From assembly GCA_015501585.1 (NCBI GenBank), contig JADNRY010000184.1, positions 62,001 to 126,000 on the forward strand: a DNA stretch of 64,000 nucleotides, given 5' to 3'. Source of the stretch: Rhodocollybia butyracea (Eukaryota > Basidiomycota > Agaricomycetes > Agaricales > Omphalotaceae). A model generated the notes under the pieces. It saw only the letters and a list, made by a program, of their open reading frames with translations. It did no database searches and had not been told where the DNA came from. The position numbers and the translations under genes were made by a program. This document shows, piece by piece, positions 36,081 through 46,873 of this stretch (within the stretch, counting starts at the first letter, position 1; the number at the start of each line of letters is the position of its first letter).

Positions 36081-36497
36081 ATTCAGGAATAGCTGAGAAT
36101 ATTGTCAATTAATCCTAGTGTTTTCTCACAAAATTTTGGGCCGGATTATCGGGTATTCCCCGCAGTGGATGTGAGTACATATTTACTTCATAACATAGTA
36201 TGAAATTGTTGTAAACAAGTTAAGTACATGATTTTGTTGTTAGCATTATATACTGTACAATCAATTTATGCAAGTAAGTAATGGTAAATACTTCTGTAAC
36301 ACTTGTTTATTAGATGAATCACAAGTACCTGCAAGACTTGCAGGTAATACTTGCGAGTCAGTGACCCGTTCCCCACAAGTCAGCCACGGGTCACAAGTCA
36401 GGCCTTTTAGGCCGCAAGTACTTGCGCTCCGGATCCAAGTATACTTGGATCCGGACTCGTGGACATCTCTAGTCCCTGAGGACTAGTAGTAGTAACT

Positions 36498-36776
36498 TCA
36501 ACTCAAGTAAGGGTACGGAGGTGTGTAGTGAGGCGGAGGTAAGTATGGAAAGTGAGTATATGAAGGACGAGTAGGCTGAAGTGGAGCTTGGGGAGGGGAC
36601 GAGTACCAGTAGGGTGTGTGAGAATGAGGAGAGTAGCGGGAGTGACTAGAAGAGTAGCTTCTATAACCGTAATTCCGAGGCGCACTAGGAGGCGTGGGAA
36701 AGGCGTATCCGGGACCGTAACAGTGAATATGAATTGAATATGGAGCTGTACCAGGCTCTGCTGGGCTGTAGTTCAT
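36498..36776 (-). CDS. Pro/Tyr/Ser-rich ORF at the 5' side of the gypsy remnant
   Basis: MNYSPAEPGTAPYSIHIHCY, then a low-complexity Tyr/Ser/Pro-rich text ending PPPHYTPPYPYLS. It lies immediately outside the right end of the hAT-like element and upstream of gag once that element is removed, so it may be the element's leader-encoded gag N-extension. The leader (36840-36870) contains a diverged copy of the accaggctct-gctgg-ctg motif found at the ORF start. Confidence 0.4.
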   Translation of the reverse strand: MNYSPAEPGTAPYSIHIHCYGPGYAFPTPPSAPRNYGYRSYSSSHSRYSPHSHTPYWYSSPPQAPLQPTRPSYTHFPYLPPPHYTPPYPYLS

Positions 36777-36983
36777 ATACTAAACTGAATAAAGGACTTT
36801 CAATGAGTAAGTAACAGTGTACTTGAATTATTAGCAGAACTATTTACCAGGCTCTTGCTGGACTGAAGCTTACTAACTAATCCAGTCAGGATACACTAAC
36901 AAGACTTTATTGCGAGTCTAAAAGACTAGACTTAGAGGGGCAATTTAGAGGGGAAGAAAGAACTTTTTATTTCTGTCTACTGG

Positions 36984-36996
36984 GGGGTTTATATAC
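36984..36996 (-). promoter_or_regulatory. TATA-like box upstream of the Pro/Tyr-rich ORF
   Basis: Minus strand reads gtatataaacccc, about 210 bp upstream of the ATG at 36776. It is a plausible LTR or element promoter. No experimental support. Confidence 0.35.
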
Positions 36997-37600
36997 TGTA
37001 CAATTAAATTATTCTACTGTCTTACTAACGGACCTATTGCATGAATAAGCAAAATATGGGGGACACGCAAGTGTCTGTATACGCATACCTTTGGCAGACA
37101 CATAGCCTCGGCGGACATGCCATTTCATGTGATCATTTGCATATTACTAATTCTAAAGTAGTTGATTAGGCGCTGCCGGATTTTGAAGCTTTTGATGCGG
37201 TTCGGTGAAGTACTTACCCGGGCGCTTAGATAGCCCATAATCACACTACATTCTCGAAAACCCAACGACTACCTGACAACGTTGAAGAGGGTCACCAAAC
37301 AAAGGTGATTCCAACATTTGAAGCATGGCAGGGCCTCTACGGCTCCCAACAAACCACCACCTAGCTTTCCATCTCATAAGCACAGGTGACTGAAGAAGTC
37401 TTTTGAAATGCAGCTAGGGAGAGTCCATAAAGACTCTATATGATGTAGTCAGAGGGAAAGAGATGGGAAAGACTTCAGCACCCTTAGTGGAAACACTAGA
37501 TGAAGAGAAAACACATGCCCACATGGGGAAAGATGCTGGCAGTGGGGCTGCGGGCATGCGCATATGTTTCTGCCTATGAATAGAAACCCTATTGTTACCC
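36997..37600. other. Gene-free interval
   Basis: No coding region, repeat or structured element that I could support. Confidence 0.35.
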
Positions 37601-37612
37601 TAACGCTGTAGA

Positions 37613-38160
37613 ATGGTGGAAGAGAAGGGGCCATACCTGGAAACATGGACAAAAACCTATGGGCCATTACATGCCTACCCAGAAGGCAGAATATTCATTG
37701 CCTGTCCCATGTGGACAAAGTGGCAGGCAAAGAAACTGAAAGAATTAGAAGTATTGAAGGGGGAACTCAGTGCTAAGGAGTCCCACCCCCCGCTGCTTGC
37801 TCCCGAGGTGTGTTTTGTACTAGAATAGGCTTACCCCCCAGGAGGGGGCTAATTTTTCTCCTTCTCTTATTTTATTTATCCTTCCTCTTCATTTATCTGA
37901 TTGCCTAGTATTGACTTGGCAGTTTTGTGTATTTAATTATATAGAGGACAAGTCGTTGTTTGTCTCTCAGTCGTTTGTATCTTGTCATTGCACAGTTAGA
38001 GTCTTAGATAGTGATGGGGATGTTGTTGTAAAGGGGGAAAATTCAGATACAAGCTATGCTCATCCTCCAAATGTGGGGACAAAAGCACACCAGAGGGTAG
38101 AGATGGGTAAAGCCCTGGGTCAAACAACCCGATGGGGTCTCATTCCATAAAACTAGGTAC
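37613..38160 (+). repeat. Dispersed repeat family R2, copy 2 (with short ORF)
   Basis: Begins with an open frame (37613-37828: WTKTYGPLHAYPEGRIF.., rich in Lys/Glu) of unknown origin, then noncoding sequence. 37790-37990 is similar to 47700-47910 (gacttggcagttttgtg, cctccttt/atttatc blocks, gtcgtttgtatc/gtcgtttacttt). 38022-38160 is the inverted match of 21728-21866. The three loci together suggest one transposon family, probably the 3' part of a retroelement. Confidence 0.6.
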
Positions 38161-38401
38161 TTATATACTATACAACTGTATACTACACTATATAAGGGAA
38201 TTGACTTGCTATAAGTCCAGGCAAGTCATTATGAGTCATTTAGAATCATTGCACAGTCATGCACAGTCAATGACTCAATGCACAGTAACTATGTACTACA
38301 AATGAGTCAATGTAATATTGACACATTACAACTCCAGTCCATATGAGTCAGTTCAGGTTTGTACACGGAGGCACTTGCAAATATTCCAGTCCAAATTCCT
38401 A

Positions 38402-39806
38402 CAGGGGAGGGCCGGGTCAGTGACCCCTGACCCGACCCGGCCCAGCTAGGGTCGACCCGACCCGACCCTTCCAGAGGGTCAAGAGCCGGGGTCAGGATTT
38501 TGCTGGCCCCTGGCCCTGGGTCTTGACCTTGGGCCAAATGTGAATTAGCGCCAAGTTAGCGCTGATGAAAACCCAATGACATCATGCGATTTTTCATAAA
38601 TCGCATGATGTAATGAGCAAAATTGACGATAACTTGAAAGTAAATTTATCGTGCGCCAACTGTCACTATCACTACTTAATAGATAATGTTATATCTGCAC
38701 CAAGTGTCATTACAATGATAGGTACATGCCAATGTAACCAGTTACTGAAACTACTGAGACATTGTAGAAACACTAACTAACGAAGGTAAAGACCCAGTGT
38801 CTACAGACTCTACACTTGAGCAGCAGCACAGAAAAGCAACAGGGGAACAAAGCAAGTGACCGAACTGAGCTCCAGCTGTCTGGATTTTACAGTGATATCT
38901 ACAACTTATCAGCGTCGGATCGGATGTCATTCATTAACGGAAAGCTTACTTTTGAATGTACTTTTTAATACAGTGCTCTCTCTCCTGCATATGTACATTG
39001 CACTGAATGAGAGTATTTTGCGTGTGCACGCGACAGTGTACAACAGCTCCCAAGCCGCCAACTATATTGCCATTGCTTTTATCACTGGTAATCGCCTACA
39101 GGCCACACTTTTCAGTCAAGCAAAGACTAAGATGGATAATGGCTTACTTCATGTGCAATCTTGGGCTCAGTGTTCTGGATAAAAGTAAGATAGTCTTGCC
39201 CAGAAGAACCTTCAGAAGTAATAGAGTACATGGTAGTAGTAGAAAACAAGTTTCCGACTCGGTGCAAATTTTAAGGCCATGCGTGACTGGGCAGTACCGG
39301 AACCAAAATTGGAGTTTCAAGTTTCGGATCTACCTTTTCTCAAGTCGCCATGGCCAACCCCCGTGAACGAGACAAACCAGATCCAAAACTTATCATTAAT
39401 GACTCCTCACGTCGCCGGATTGCAAGCCAATGAGCAGCACTAGCTGATGACAGTGTATTATGGAAGCGATACAGGTAATTAAGTCGACTTTACGAGATAC
39501 TGTAGAATTTCAGGAGCAAGGGCCTAGTCTTGCAACCGAGGATCAGATCGGCGAGGAGGAATTGGAAGAGGATGTAATTATGACAGAAGTTTCAGCTTCA
39601 GCTACTTCTGAGAGCCAGGATTGGGTCATAGAATTAGACAATGACTGTTTTGAAGAGAACAAATAGATTTCTTCTGTGTATTTCCTTTTTTGGACTTGAC
39701 CCTGGGCCAGACCACTGGCCTGACCCGACCCGACCCTGACCCTTCTAGGGGGGCCAGGGTCAGGATTTTGGCAGACCCTGACCCTCTTTGACCCGACCCG
39801 GCCCTC
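38402..39806. mobile_element. hAT-like 1.4-kb element with GGGTCGGGTC-rich inverted ends
   Basis: Left end ggggagggccgggtc (about 38402) and right end gacccggccctcccc (about 39806) are inverted; both subterminal regions are runs of tgacccgacccg-type sequence with a shared ggtcaggattttg. The right side reads, on the other strand, as a hAT-like ctagtgttggggaggg. The interior has a hairpin (38579-38611) and coding-like remnants: PDPKLIINDSSRRRIAS and ALADDSVLWKRYR near 39380-39470 and an acidic frame 39460-39666. No matching TSD found. Confidence 0.55.
38579..38611. repeat. Short perfect hairpin
   Basis: acatcatgcgattt (38579-38592), 5-base loop, aaatcgcatgatgt (38598-38611). It sits in the 5' part of the 1.4-kb hAT-like element. 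Confidence 0.8.
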
Positions 39807-39956
39807 CCCAACACTAGTTAGAGACTTAAAAGGAGGCCAATCAGTGTACTAACCGGCCACCATTGATTCTTGCAAAGCACTGATTGAAAAAAAAAGTATC
39901 ATGGATACATTCAGTCTAGATATTGCCCAAAAGGTAAGTTTGTAACTTAATCTTGG

Positions 39957-40110
39957 CAATTTTTTCAAATTTTCGAGGTTCAAAGGTTTGAACCCGAACC
40001 TGGGGTGCAGGTGTGAGGTTCAGAAAATGTCAAACCAAACCTGAGTTCAGGTTCGAGGTTCAGGAAAATTAAGAGGTTCGCGCACTAAACCGAACCCTGG
40101 CAACACTGTA
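39957..40110. repeat. GGTTC-rich hAT-like terminus
   Basis: Runs of aggttcgaggttcagg and gtttgaacccgaacc ending in gaaccctggcaacactg; the complement reads cagtgttgccagggttc, a form common at basidiomycete hAT ends. Only one end found. Adjacent 40110-40310 is rich in gtacaag/cttgtac. Confidence 0.45.
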
Positions 40111-40460
40111 TACAATGCCTGTAAAGTGTTGAAAATGCCTTGCACAAGTATTATACAGCTGTATAGTGGGTTACAAGCACTGTACAAGCAAGATCATTGT
40201 ATGTCTATACAAGGCTTTTAAAATGTTATACAAGCTTTGTACTACTGTACAAACTTTGCACAAGTGTACAGTGCTTTTAATATACAAGCATTCAAGTTAT
40301 TAGTTATACCTTTTGAGCCAGCGGACCGCAATTGGGCGCTTGCCTCGACACCATTTGCAAGTATTAGTACAAAGAACTAGTAAAATTGTAAGTCAATATA
40401 ACAAATACTCATAATGATCAATGTTTGTAGTATAGTATTAGTGGCCAAAATTGTTATGGT

Positions 40461-40513
40461 TATAGACAGCTCACGGCGGCGCAAGGCGCTTAAATTAGCG
40501 CCCAAACGCCGCA
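40461..40513. repeat. Diverged copy of the gacagctcacggcg hairpin
   Basis: tatagacagctcacggcg followed by gcgcttaaattagcgc and aaacgccgc; a shortened, imperfect relative of 30767-30832. Confidence 0.6.
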
Positions 40514-41473
40514 CCATAAGATAAAGTATTCTTCATATCTCCTTCAATTTATCTTGGGTTTTTTTTTTACAGTCCAGGGCTCATTAGGATACTCTTGCCA
40601 CATATTGTGACTGTTTCTCCTTCATTTCAATCCATAGTTGGGGAGCTTTTACTACTATAAACACTGTACTCTTCTCTGTGTTCATACAACAAAGACATCT
40701 TATTATTGCATTCCAGGCTACAGTAGTAGACAACTAATTTTGGCCTGTTTCTGCAGTCACAGTCATGATGTTACAGTCCACACTGACTTCTGATTTTTTT
40801 TTGAAGCACAGTGAATACCTCTACTGACTTGAGATAAGCTTGAGTCTGCCTAAATCTGCCTAAGTTGTAAGTTACGAGTCCTGAAAGTAATGAAGGCTCG
40901 TCCTTATGGCCGGTTTCGCGTGGGAATTTCGTCCCGATTGGTTTTGATGGCGTCCAAATTAAGCTAAGCAGAATCGTTTCGCCTTATTTGGGATGTCAAA
41001 GCACCTGTCATGTGATTTTGTGAATTTACCTTCAGCACTCAATGGCAACAAGTTCAACGCTTCTCACTGCACTTTTCGCAGCTCCCAGTTGCCTGTTGTT
41101 CCTTGTTGCACCACTTAGTACTCTCTTTATTCGCATCCTACGCTTACTGCGTGGCAGTGCGACCACATTTACCCAGCGCATTGATGCATCTGACTGATAC
41201 TGAACCATCCTCTTGAGATTTTTTCCTGCATTAAACGCTGCTGCAGTTCTGTCTCTTACATGCACGTGCAAATTCTCATTGCAGTGGATTCTTTTTTGCC
41301 ACATGGCATTTATATATATCTCATTACTTCCTGTTTTGTACCCCCGCACTTTACTTCCTCGGGTTTTTACTTTTTATTGGCGGCGGTTGAAGTGCATGCG
41401 CTGCCTCTTTCGGTGTATTTAATGGTTCCATTGACAACTTCGATATTTACTGCCCTTTCTAACCTTGGACAAA

Positions 41474-41823
41474 ATGCCTTCCTTTACTTCTTGTGAGTGT
41501 ATTCGGGTATCCCTCGCATTCCTTGCACTGATTTTTCTTTCATAGTGCCTACCAAGCTCACCACCAACATTTTGCAAATTTATGTCGCTTTCTACATTGA
41601 TCCTTCATTTGACATCAATTGTGTTCCATTGAATGATAGCAGTGCCCTCGAACTTGAGCATCTTTCCAACCGAAAAGAGCTCCTTTCCATGCTTACGGTT
41701 TGCCGGACATTCGCTGCTGTGTTGCCTCCACTTATATTCCAGTGGGTCAATATCTTTTCAACCAGAGCAGTTGCCAGCTTCTATCGTGCTGTTTGTTCTC
41801 ACTCGGGAGAGTGTATTGGATAA
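41474..41823 (+). CDS. F-box-like protein, short (possibly truncated)
   Basis: ATG at 41474 gives MPSFTS, and a 53-bp intron (41493-41545, GTGAGT..TTTCATAG) joins it in frame to LPTKLTTNILQIYVAFYIDP, giving the LPxELxxxIL start typical of F-box motifs. LTVCRTFAAVLPPLIFQWVN follows, also typical of basidiomycete F-box proteins, which recruit targets to SCF ubiquitin ligases. It stops at 41823 after about 98 residues, whereas relatives are 300-600 residues. Beyond SFYRAV the sense continues better in the next frame (LTRESVLDN), suggesting a frame break and a truncated gene. Confidence 0.6.
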
Positions 41824-41829
41824 TATGAG

Positions 41830-43460
41830 TATCAGAAATGTTAATATGTTATTGGGCTCAGGCACGTACTTACCTTCTGCTGCAATGTACTGCAGAGTGT
41901 ACTCTGCATTTCATACCTAGTCTCTTCCAGGACTCGTACCTGCCACGCGCTTGCGCGATGGCCCACACTCGCAAGTTTATACTGATTCAAGCTGACCTGA
42001 GTGGCAGCAAAATCCTCAAGTTTACTTGAGTGGCCTGTGAAAGCGATAGACTTTGATCCCAATCGAAGGTGACAACCTTATCAGCGGGATTTAAGGGGCG
42101 CGGAAACGGGGGGCGCAAACGATCCCCTTTATTCTAAGTACAGTAGCTAATATATATAGGTTAATCAATAACAAATACGGTAAAGTACGGGGTGGCAGGT
42201 AACATGACCGGGGGGGCAGCTGAGACCCGAAACAACACGTCGGACCGGCGGTCCACCTTCAACAGCCTGAGTTAAAACCATCTACTCAAGTCAAGTTGAA
42301 ATTAACCTGGGGTTTGAGCTAAAATTCTCAAGTTCACTCAGGTCAACTTGAGTGACCTGATTGGCCTAAGTTGAAGCCATCTATCCAAGTCAGCTTGAGT
42401 TATCCTGGGGTTGGAATATATATTCAAGTCAGCTTAGGTTGACTTAAGTAAATAAGACTTTTCCTGATGAACCTGCACCCTGGGAACAGTGACCTGTTAG
42501 GATCCAGACTTGTGTCCATTGTTACCACTGGCAGAAGGTGACCTTGTGATTACAGGGCTATGACTCAAAACATCATCAGTGAATGATAATGCCAGTCAGT
42601 CAAAGGTGAGTCTCCTATAAGCAAACAGAACACAACAATCAATAAATTGATGTGTGTAAGTCAAAGGGACAAATGAACATAATCTTGTTCAGGAATACAT
42701 AATTAATCTACAGCCCTGTTCCAACTTCCAAGTCTAGTTCAATCAAGGGGTGTGCAGATTTTAAATTTTATATATCATGATGACTTTGGACCTTAAGAGC
42801 TTGCATCTCCCCCCCTCCCTCCCCCACCTACCTAAAATGGGAAGTAATTTCCCACAGTCACATGGATATGTCATCAAAAACCGGCCCGTCTCAGGCAATG
42901 TGAGAAGGCTGTGACACTGTGTATAGCAAGTGTATAGTATTAAAGCAAGTATAAGCCTTGTATAAGCCTCTTGTTCTATTGTAAGAGGTAGAAACCAATC
43001 ACTCAAGCACAGAGTCCTGGACATGGACCCTCAGCATATATATCTCACCCTGTTGAGTCAGTAATTTACAGGCATACTGAGTCTGCTGTTCAACAGTCTA
43101 GCCTGTCTAGGCTTATGAGATTTGGAACTTCAGATAGAATAAGTCTATATCTGGTCATAAACAGTCTATTTTGGATGATTCTAACACAAAAAGTTCATCA
43201 ACAGTAAGAAAAATATTTTAACCTTAAGGGCTCCGGGACCCCCCCTCCCCTCCCCTCATGATATGACTGAGCTGCCCGATGCATACCCGTTGAGTTCAGT
43301 GAGTCAGTGCACATTAGCAAATTAAATGATTCTCTCCTTAAGGGGATACATCCTCTCCATAGGCAGGGGGGTGCTGGATGGCATTCATCAAGTTATTAAG
43401 CCGCTCAAGAAGAAGCTCTGTTCTGTCTGGCTCTGGAGGCATGGTCTGATCTCCATCATG
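41830..43460. other. Gene-free interval with tcaagtcagcttgag repeats
   Basis: 41980-42045 and 42240-42450 contain several copies, in both orientations, of tcaag-tcagcttgagt and gtcaacttgagtgacctga, probably a small foldback or tandem-type repeat. A homopurine/GC block lies near 42090-42115. No gene seen. Confidence 0.4.
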
Positions 43461-43462
43461 AT

Positions 43463-45012
43463 TCAGGGCATTGATTCCATTACTTGGAGGTTCAACAGGA
43501 AACAACGACAAATGTCCCGTGCCTTCGCCTGGGGCAATATCACGGTGCTGCCTTGCACAGGCAGTTCATGATCCTGGCCAATATCTCCAGCTGTATCCAG
43601 ATCTGCTGAGGTGATACTATAACTTTTTGTAAATGGAGTGATGCCATGGGCATTGGCTGCTGCTCTGTGACTCATATCTTGTGGTCCTTTATCAGAAGGA
43701 GTAACATTGTCGGGACCTGCCAAGGGGTGGTGGGCCTCTGGGGGAGAAATAAAGGTTAAAGGCTTATAAGATATACATGCACTGAAGGTCAATAATGGTG
43801 CTGTACCTAATGTTGACTCCACCCATGCTTGTGCTGGTAATAGATATCTTCTCCTTTTAATTTGCCGCCATGCTGCCCACAAGATCAACTCAATCAGACA
43901 AATGCCAAGAATGGCTCCAACAATGACACCAGCAAGAGCCCCACCATGCAACCCCCGATGAGATGATTGACCCGGCCCACTAAGGGAGGCTGTTGTAGTA
44001 GGGGATGAGGTTGAAGTAGGAGATGCAGTTGGTGTAGAGAGATCAGGCATGTCATTTAATGTAGCAAAACCAGGGATGTAGGTAAACCCGCGAAAACCAA
44101 AGATCTGGGATAGTGAAGCCTCTAGAACCTCAACTGTAATGGTATGATTGCCACTATCTGATTCCTGCTGCACAAGAGTGAAGTATTCAAAGTAGCGGAA
44201 AGGAACTAGTGACTGTTGTGCTTCACCACTGAAATCAAGTTGGACCTGTGGTTGTTCATCAAGTGAGACACCTAGGGTGATGTTTCCTGGAGCGTCTGAG
44301 TCGAAATAACCAAGAAGTGTTATGTTCCATCCTATTTTTTGTTTATTATAATCCACAGTAAACAGAACACTCTAATCAGTTACAGACCTGTGAAGGGAAA
44401 CTGCAATGTATCCCCAGTAATTGCACTTGACATCCCAGGTCCCCCGCCAGGTGCAGAGCTCTGCCATTGTCCTTCCAAGTCAATAGTGCTATCTGTATAG
44501 TTTACAAATAAGAGTTGACTATCTAGCGGCGTGTTGGGGTCTGGGGGGGCGAGAGCATAATCAAATAATACTGATCCGAATGCCGGACATTTGATACTGA
44601 AAGAAACTTCCATGGCGTTGTCAATAAAACCTAGTATCCACATTATGTTGTCAAAGATAGAATCGGTACTGGATGTTGGTGGAATGGGGTTGGGGCTGAA
44701 ACCTCCATCAATACGCTGAAGAGTGCAGTTTATCAGGCCGTCCCCAATAAGCAGTAACTGAAGTGTAGCATCTTCAAGGAAATATACTACATTATAATTT
44801 TTTGAAGCGTTCCCATGTATTATAAACCCACCGATATTAGGACTGATCATGATACTGAAGTTCCCAACAGCGCTAAGGTTTCCTCCCGAGTTGGGATTGG
44901 AAAAATCCACAGATGCGTCTTTGTAGCCACCATTCTCTGCTTCAAGAGTCCCAAAAGGATCAGAAACATTGAAAGCAGAACTGTCTAAAATGATTGCGGG
45001 TGTCTGGCCCAT
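43463..45012 (-). CDS. Single-pass membrane protein with Ser/Thr-rich stalk
   Basis: Start MGQTPAIILDSSAFNVSDPF (45012). Intron 44332-44387 (GTCTGT..AAATAG) joins ..FPFTG to WNITLLGYFDSD in frame; a second intron with GTACAG donor near 43807 ends before AHHPLAGPDN. Extracellular part has many N-x-S/T sites and two beta-rich halves (EVSFSIKCPAFGSVLFDYAL; GNHTITVEVLEASLSQIF). Then a Ser/Thr/Pro stalk (TPTASPTSTSSPTTTASL), TM helix (GALAGVIVGAILGICLIELI), basic stop-transfer (RQIKRRR) and a cytoplasmic tail. No N-terminal signal peptide is visible. It fits a large Agaricomycete family of wall-sensor-like proteins of unknown role. The C-terminal end is uncertain. Confidence 0.7.
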
Positions 45013-46297
45013 GCTGACCGTAGTATGTAGTCGCTTTCAAAAGAGTATGTGATGATCAAGAAATCGTCGATACGCAAAGCAAAGATTCAAGGTGCTACTT
45101 ATAGCTCCTGCAGGCTGCAGTGCTGTTAAATATCAGATATCAATGCCATGATTATGATTGATTAATCTTGAAGCTTGTAGTTATCGCACAAGCTATTCGG
45201 AAATTAATAAGGGTGTAGATTTCCCCTACCGTAGACATGCGACCAGGAGTTCCAACTAGACACACTGATAAATTATAATATCTTACCTTCCCAGAGTTGT
45301 TGACACCTACTATTTGAGAATTCATAATCCCTTGCTGTTATCAAAGTGTAGAATATTATGACTGTTGTTACATTGTGACTACAGTGTGAGGCGCTCTCTT
45401 TGTCAAATTTCAAATTTCTATCTCACATCCACAGTGTGTAGCCCTTGGCCCTGCTCAAGTGTCCCTGCTGTGTTGTGTGTAACTGAAGCTAGTAGTAAAG
45501 AAGTATCAAAGTTATGCTCATTAGGGTTCACTTTAGCTAATCCTAACAGAGTACTTGTGTTAAGCTTTGTTAGGGCTTAGGGTTAGGTTAAGGTTGCCTG
45601 CCCTATAGGCCCTCCATATATTCCACTGTGCGAATGAGCTTGGGGGACCCCTGAGCTTGCAAGGGAGGGGAGGGAAGTTTAAAGATCCAGTAGACACCTC
45701 TAGAGTACCTGTACTGTACTAGTAGTTGTAAGTATGGCGTATACTTACACGTGCTCTTACACTGCCACCGTCCTTTTATATCTACGTTTCGTTATCCTTC
45801 TTCTGTAGAGTACCCCCACCATGATCGTCATTCACATTCCTGTTTAGTTTATCTTCTTAGTTTCTCTGCTGCTCATAGACATCGTCTCGCCGGAGAATAA
45901 ACCGTGGTTCTGTCAACTTCGTGTGACCTTTTCAAAGTGTCTGTCGATACAAAATGACAGCCTTTCAGTAGTCTAGTATATAAGGCATGGTACGGAGGCC
46001 AAGTAGCATATCGGACCAGAACGACAGCTGGACTCTCATATCTCTCACTGTCCTCAGCTGACAATGACTCGACTGCCTCGATGACGACCCACAAATACAC
46101 GATACGATAAGGAATTTGAACGACTATAACCATAGAACGCTAAAATCTGACTACGGTTATCGATATCCGAATATGCGGAAGAGGAGAAAAGTGGAAGACG
46201 GTTGGATAAAGTGACCAAATAGGGCGGAGGGAGTAAGGTAAAAAAAAAATGGTAGTAAAAATGGTAGTACGGTAGTAAACGGGAATACACGCATAAC
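45013..46297. other. Gene-poor interval with a coding-like remnant
   Basis: Only a minus-strand frame at 45873-46133 looks protein-like (SPAVVLVRYATWPPYHALYT); it is homologous to the 3' end of the DUF6535-type gene at 63.2 kb (see repeat R3). The rest shows no gene. Confidence 0.4.
45974..46065 (-). repeat. Repeat R3, copy 1 (decayed coding fragment)
   Basis: Matches 63227-63300 in the same orientation (tagtatataaggc, tgg-acg-aggccaagtag, atctctc-ctgtcc). Minus-strand translation gives SERYE and YATWPPYHALY here versus SER-stop and YTTWPSCQALY at 63.2 kb, so both are relics of one coding segment. The nearby 45705-45730 also matches 63201-63226. Confidence 0.6.
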
Positions 46298-46409
46298 TAT
46301 GGAAAGCAAGAAGGGCCTGCCACCTCGGATCAAGATTTTTGACGTAGCCGAACTGATGTTGCCAAATCGGGACATGGACCTCGGGCACTCGTTACAATTA
46401 TGTAAATCT
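46298..46409 (-). repeat. 112-bp inverted repeat, left arm
   Basis: Reverse complement of 48839-48950, exact over about 80 bp (catgtcccgatttggcaaca, gttcggctacgtcaaaaatc, ttgatccgaggtggcaggcc) and with a few mismatches at the inner end. Both arms are 112 bp and enclose about 2.4 kb. Confidence 0.85.
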
Positions 46410-46558
46410 ATTACTATTTATCCATTGGTACGCCGTCGGTTGAGAAAAAATGCTAAACACGCTGCAAATTAACAGCAGAGTATACTACTGCCTCATATAC
46501 GGTCACGGCGGTGTCGTAAAAGATGGTCGTGACCGTGCAAAGTAAACTGTGCCAGTGA

Positions 46559-46873
46559 CCATGTTGCCATCCCCCTTTACCTGTTTTTGAGCCTACCACT
46601 TGTAACCTGAGTGCTGAGTTCATCAAGGGCTCATTAGGAGGCAAGCACAATATTCAGGTCAGCTCGAGCCTGTACAGAATTGCCACTGAATTGATTACCC
46701 AGGCCCGGGATTTATTGCTGTTTGATGTTAGAGATGATCTAGGGGCTCCTTCGGTCGACGAACATGATTCAGAGATTCAAGAAGAGCTAACAACTCTTTC
46801 TCTGTACCAGAAATCAAACCTCATTGCTATTGAGATTCCAAGCATAGGCCAGCCTTCCAGATTCCATTCATGA
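46559..46873 (+). other. 105-codon open frame, unrecognised
   Basis: Open from about 46559 to a stop at 46873 with coding-like composition: SAEFIKGSLGGKHNIQVSSS, LYRIATELITQARDLLLFDV, then an acidic segment. No ATG before 46691. Probably an exon or transposon remnant; it lies just inside the left arm of the 112-bp inverted repeat. Confidence 0.3.

Larger units (their letters stand above)
30487..36471. mobile_element. 6-kb hAT-like element (non-autonomous) with 8-bp TSD
   Basis: Terminal inverted repeats tagagatgtccac (30487-30499) and gtggacatctcta (36459-36471). Flanking octamers are ggccctga (30479-30486) and gtccctga (36472-36479), 7 of 8 identical, as expected for the 8-bp hAT target duplication. 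Both ends carry related subterminal blocks rich in caagtacttg/gtcacaagtc, and a second inverted block (30847-30932 versus 36081-36174) of about 85-90 bp at high identity containing ggaatacccgataatcc. No transposase is visible inside; the longest internal frames have no DDE or BED-type motif. Confidence 0.7.
24470..36990 (-). mobile_element. Ty3/gypsy-type retroelement remnant, fragmented by later insertions
   Basis: Minus-strand order: TATA-like promoter (about 36990), Pro/Tyr-rich ORF (36776-36498), hAT-like element insertion (36471-30487), gag (30292-29297), 12-bp-TSD insertion (29296-28798), gag C-part with CCHC knuckle (28797-28140), protease region (28125-26915), TM/Cys-rich ORF (26661-25807), foldback element (25806-25445), rest of that region (25431-25174) and the pre-RT linker (24735-24475). 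RT, RNase H, integrase and both complete LTRs are missing; a copia fragment takes their place. The assignment rests on the gag fold, the DTGS protease and the linker motif typical of Agaricomycete gypsy polyproteins. Confidence 0.7.

Noticed and set aside
37830..38160. Possible CRISPR-like or regularly spaced array
   Set aside because: Only dispersed transposon repeats are seen; spacing and unit identity are not regular, and the genome is eukaryotic.
41032..41349. 105-codon minus-strand ORF
   Set aside because: No conserved motif, and it lies just upstream of and antisense to the 5' flank of the F-box-like gene.
42090..42240. GC-rich blocks (ggggcgcgg, accggggggg) as possible telomere or rDNA
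   Set aside because: No TTAGGG-type repeats or rRNA similarity; they are isolated short runs.
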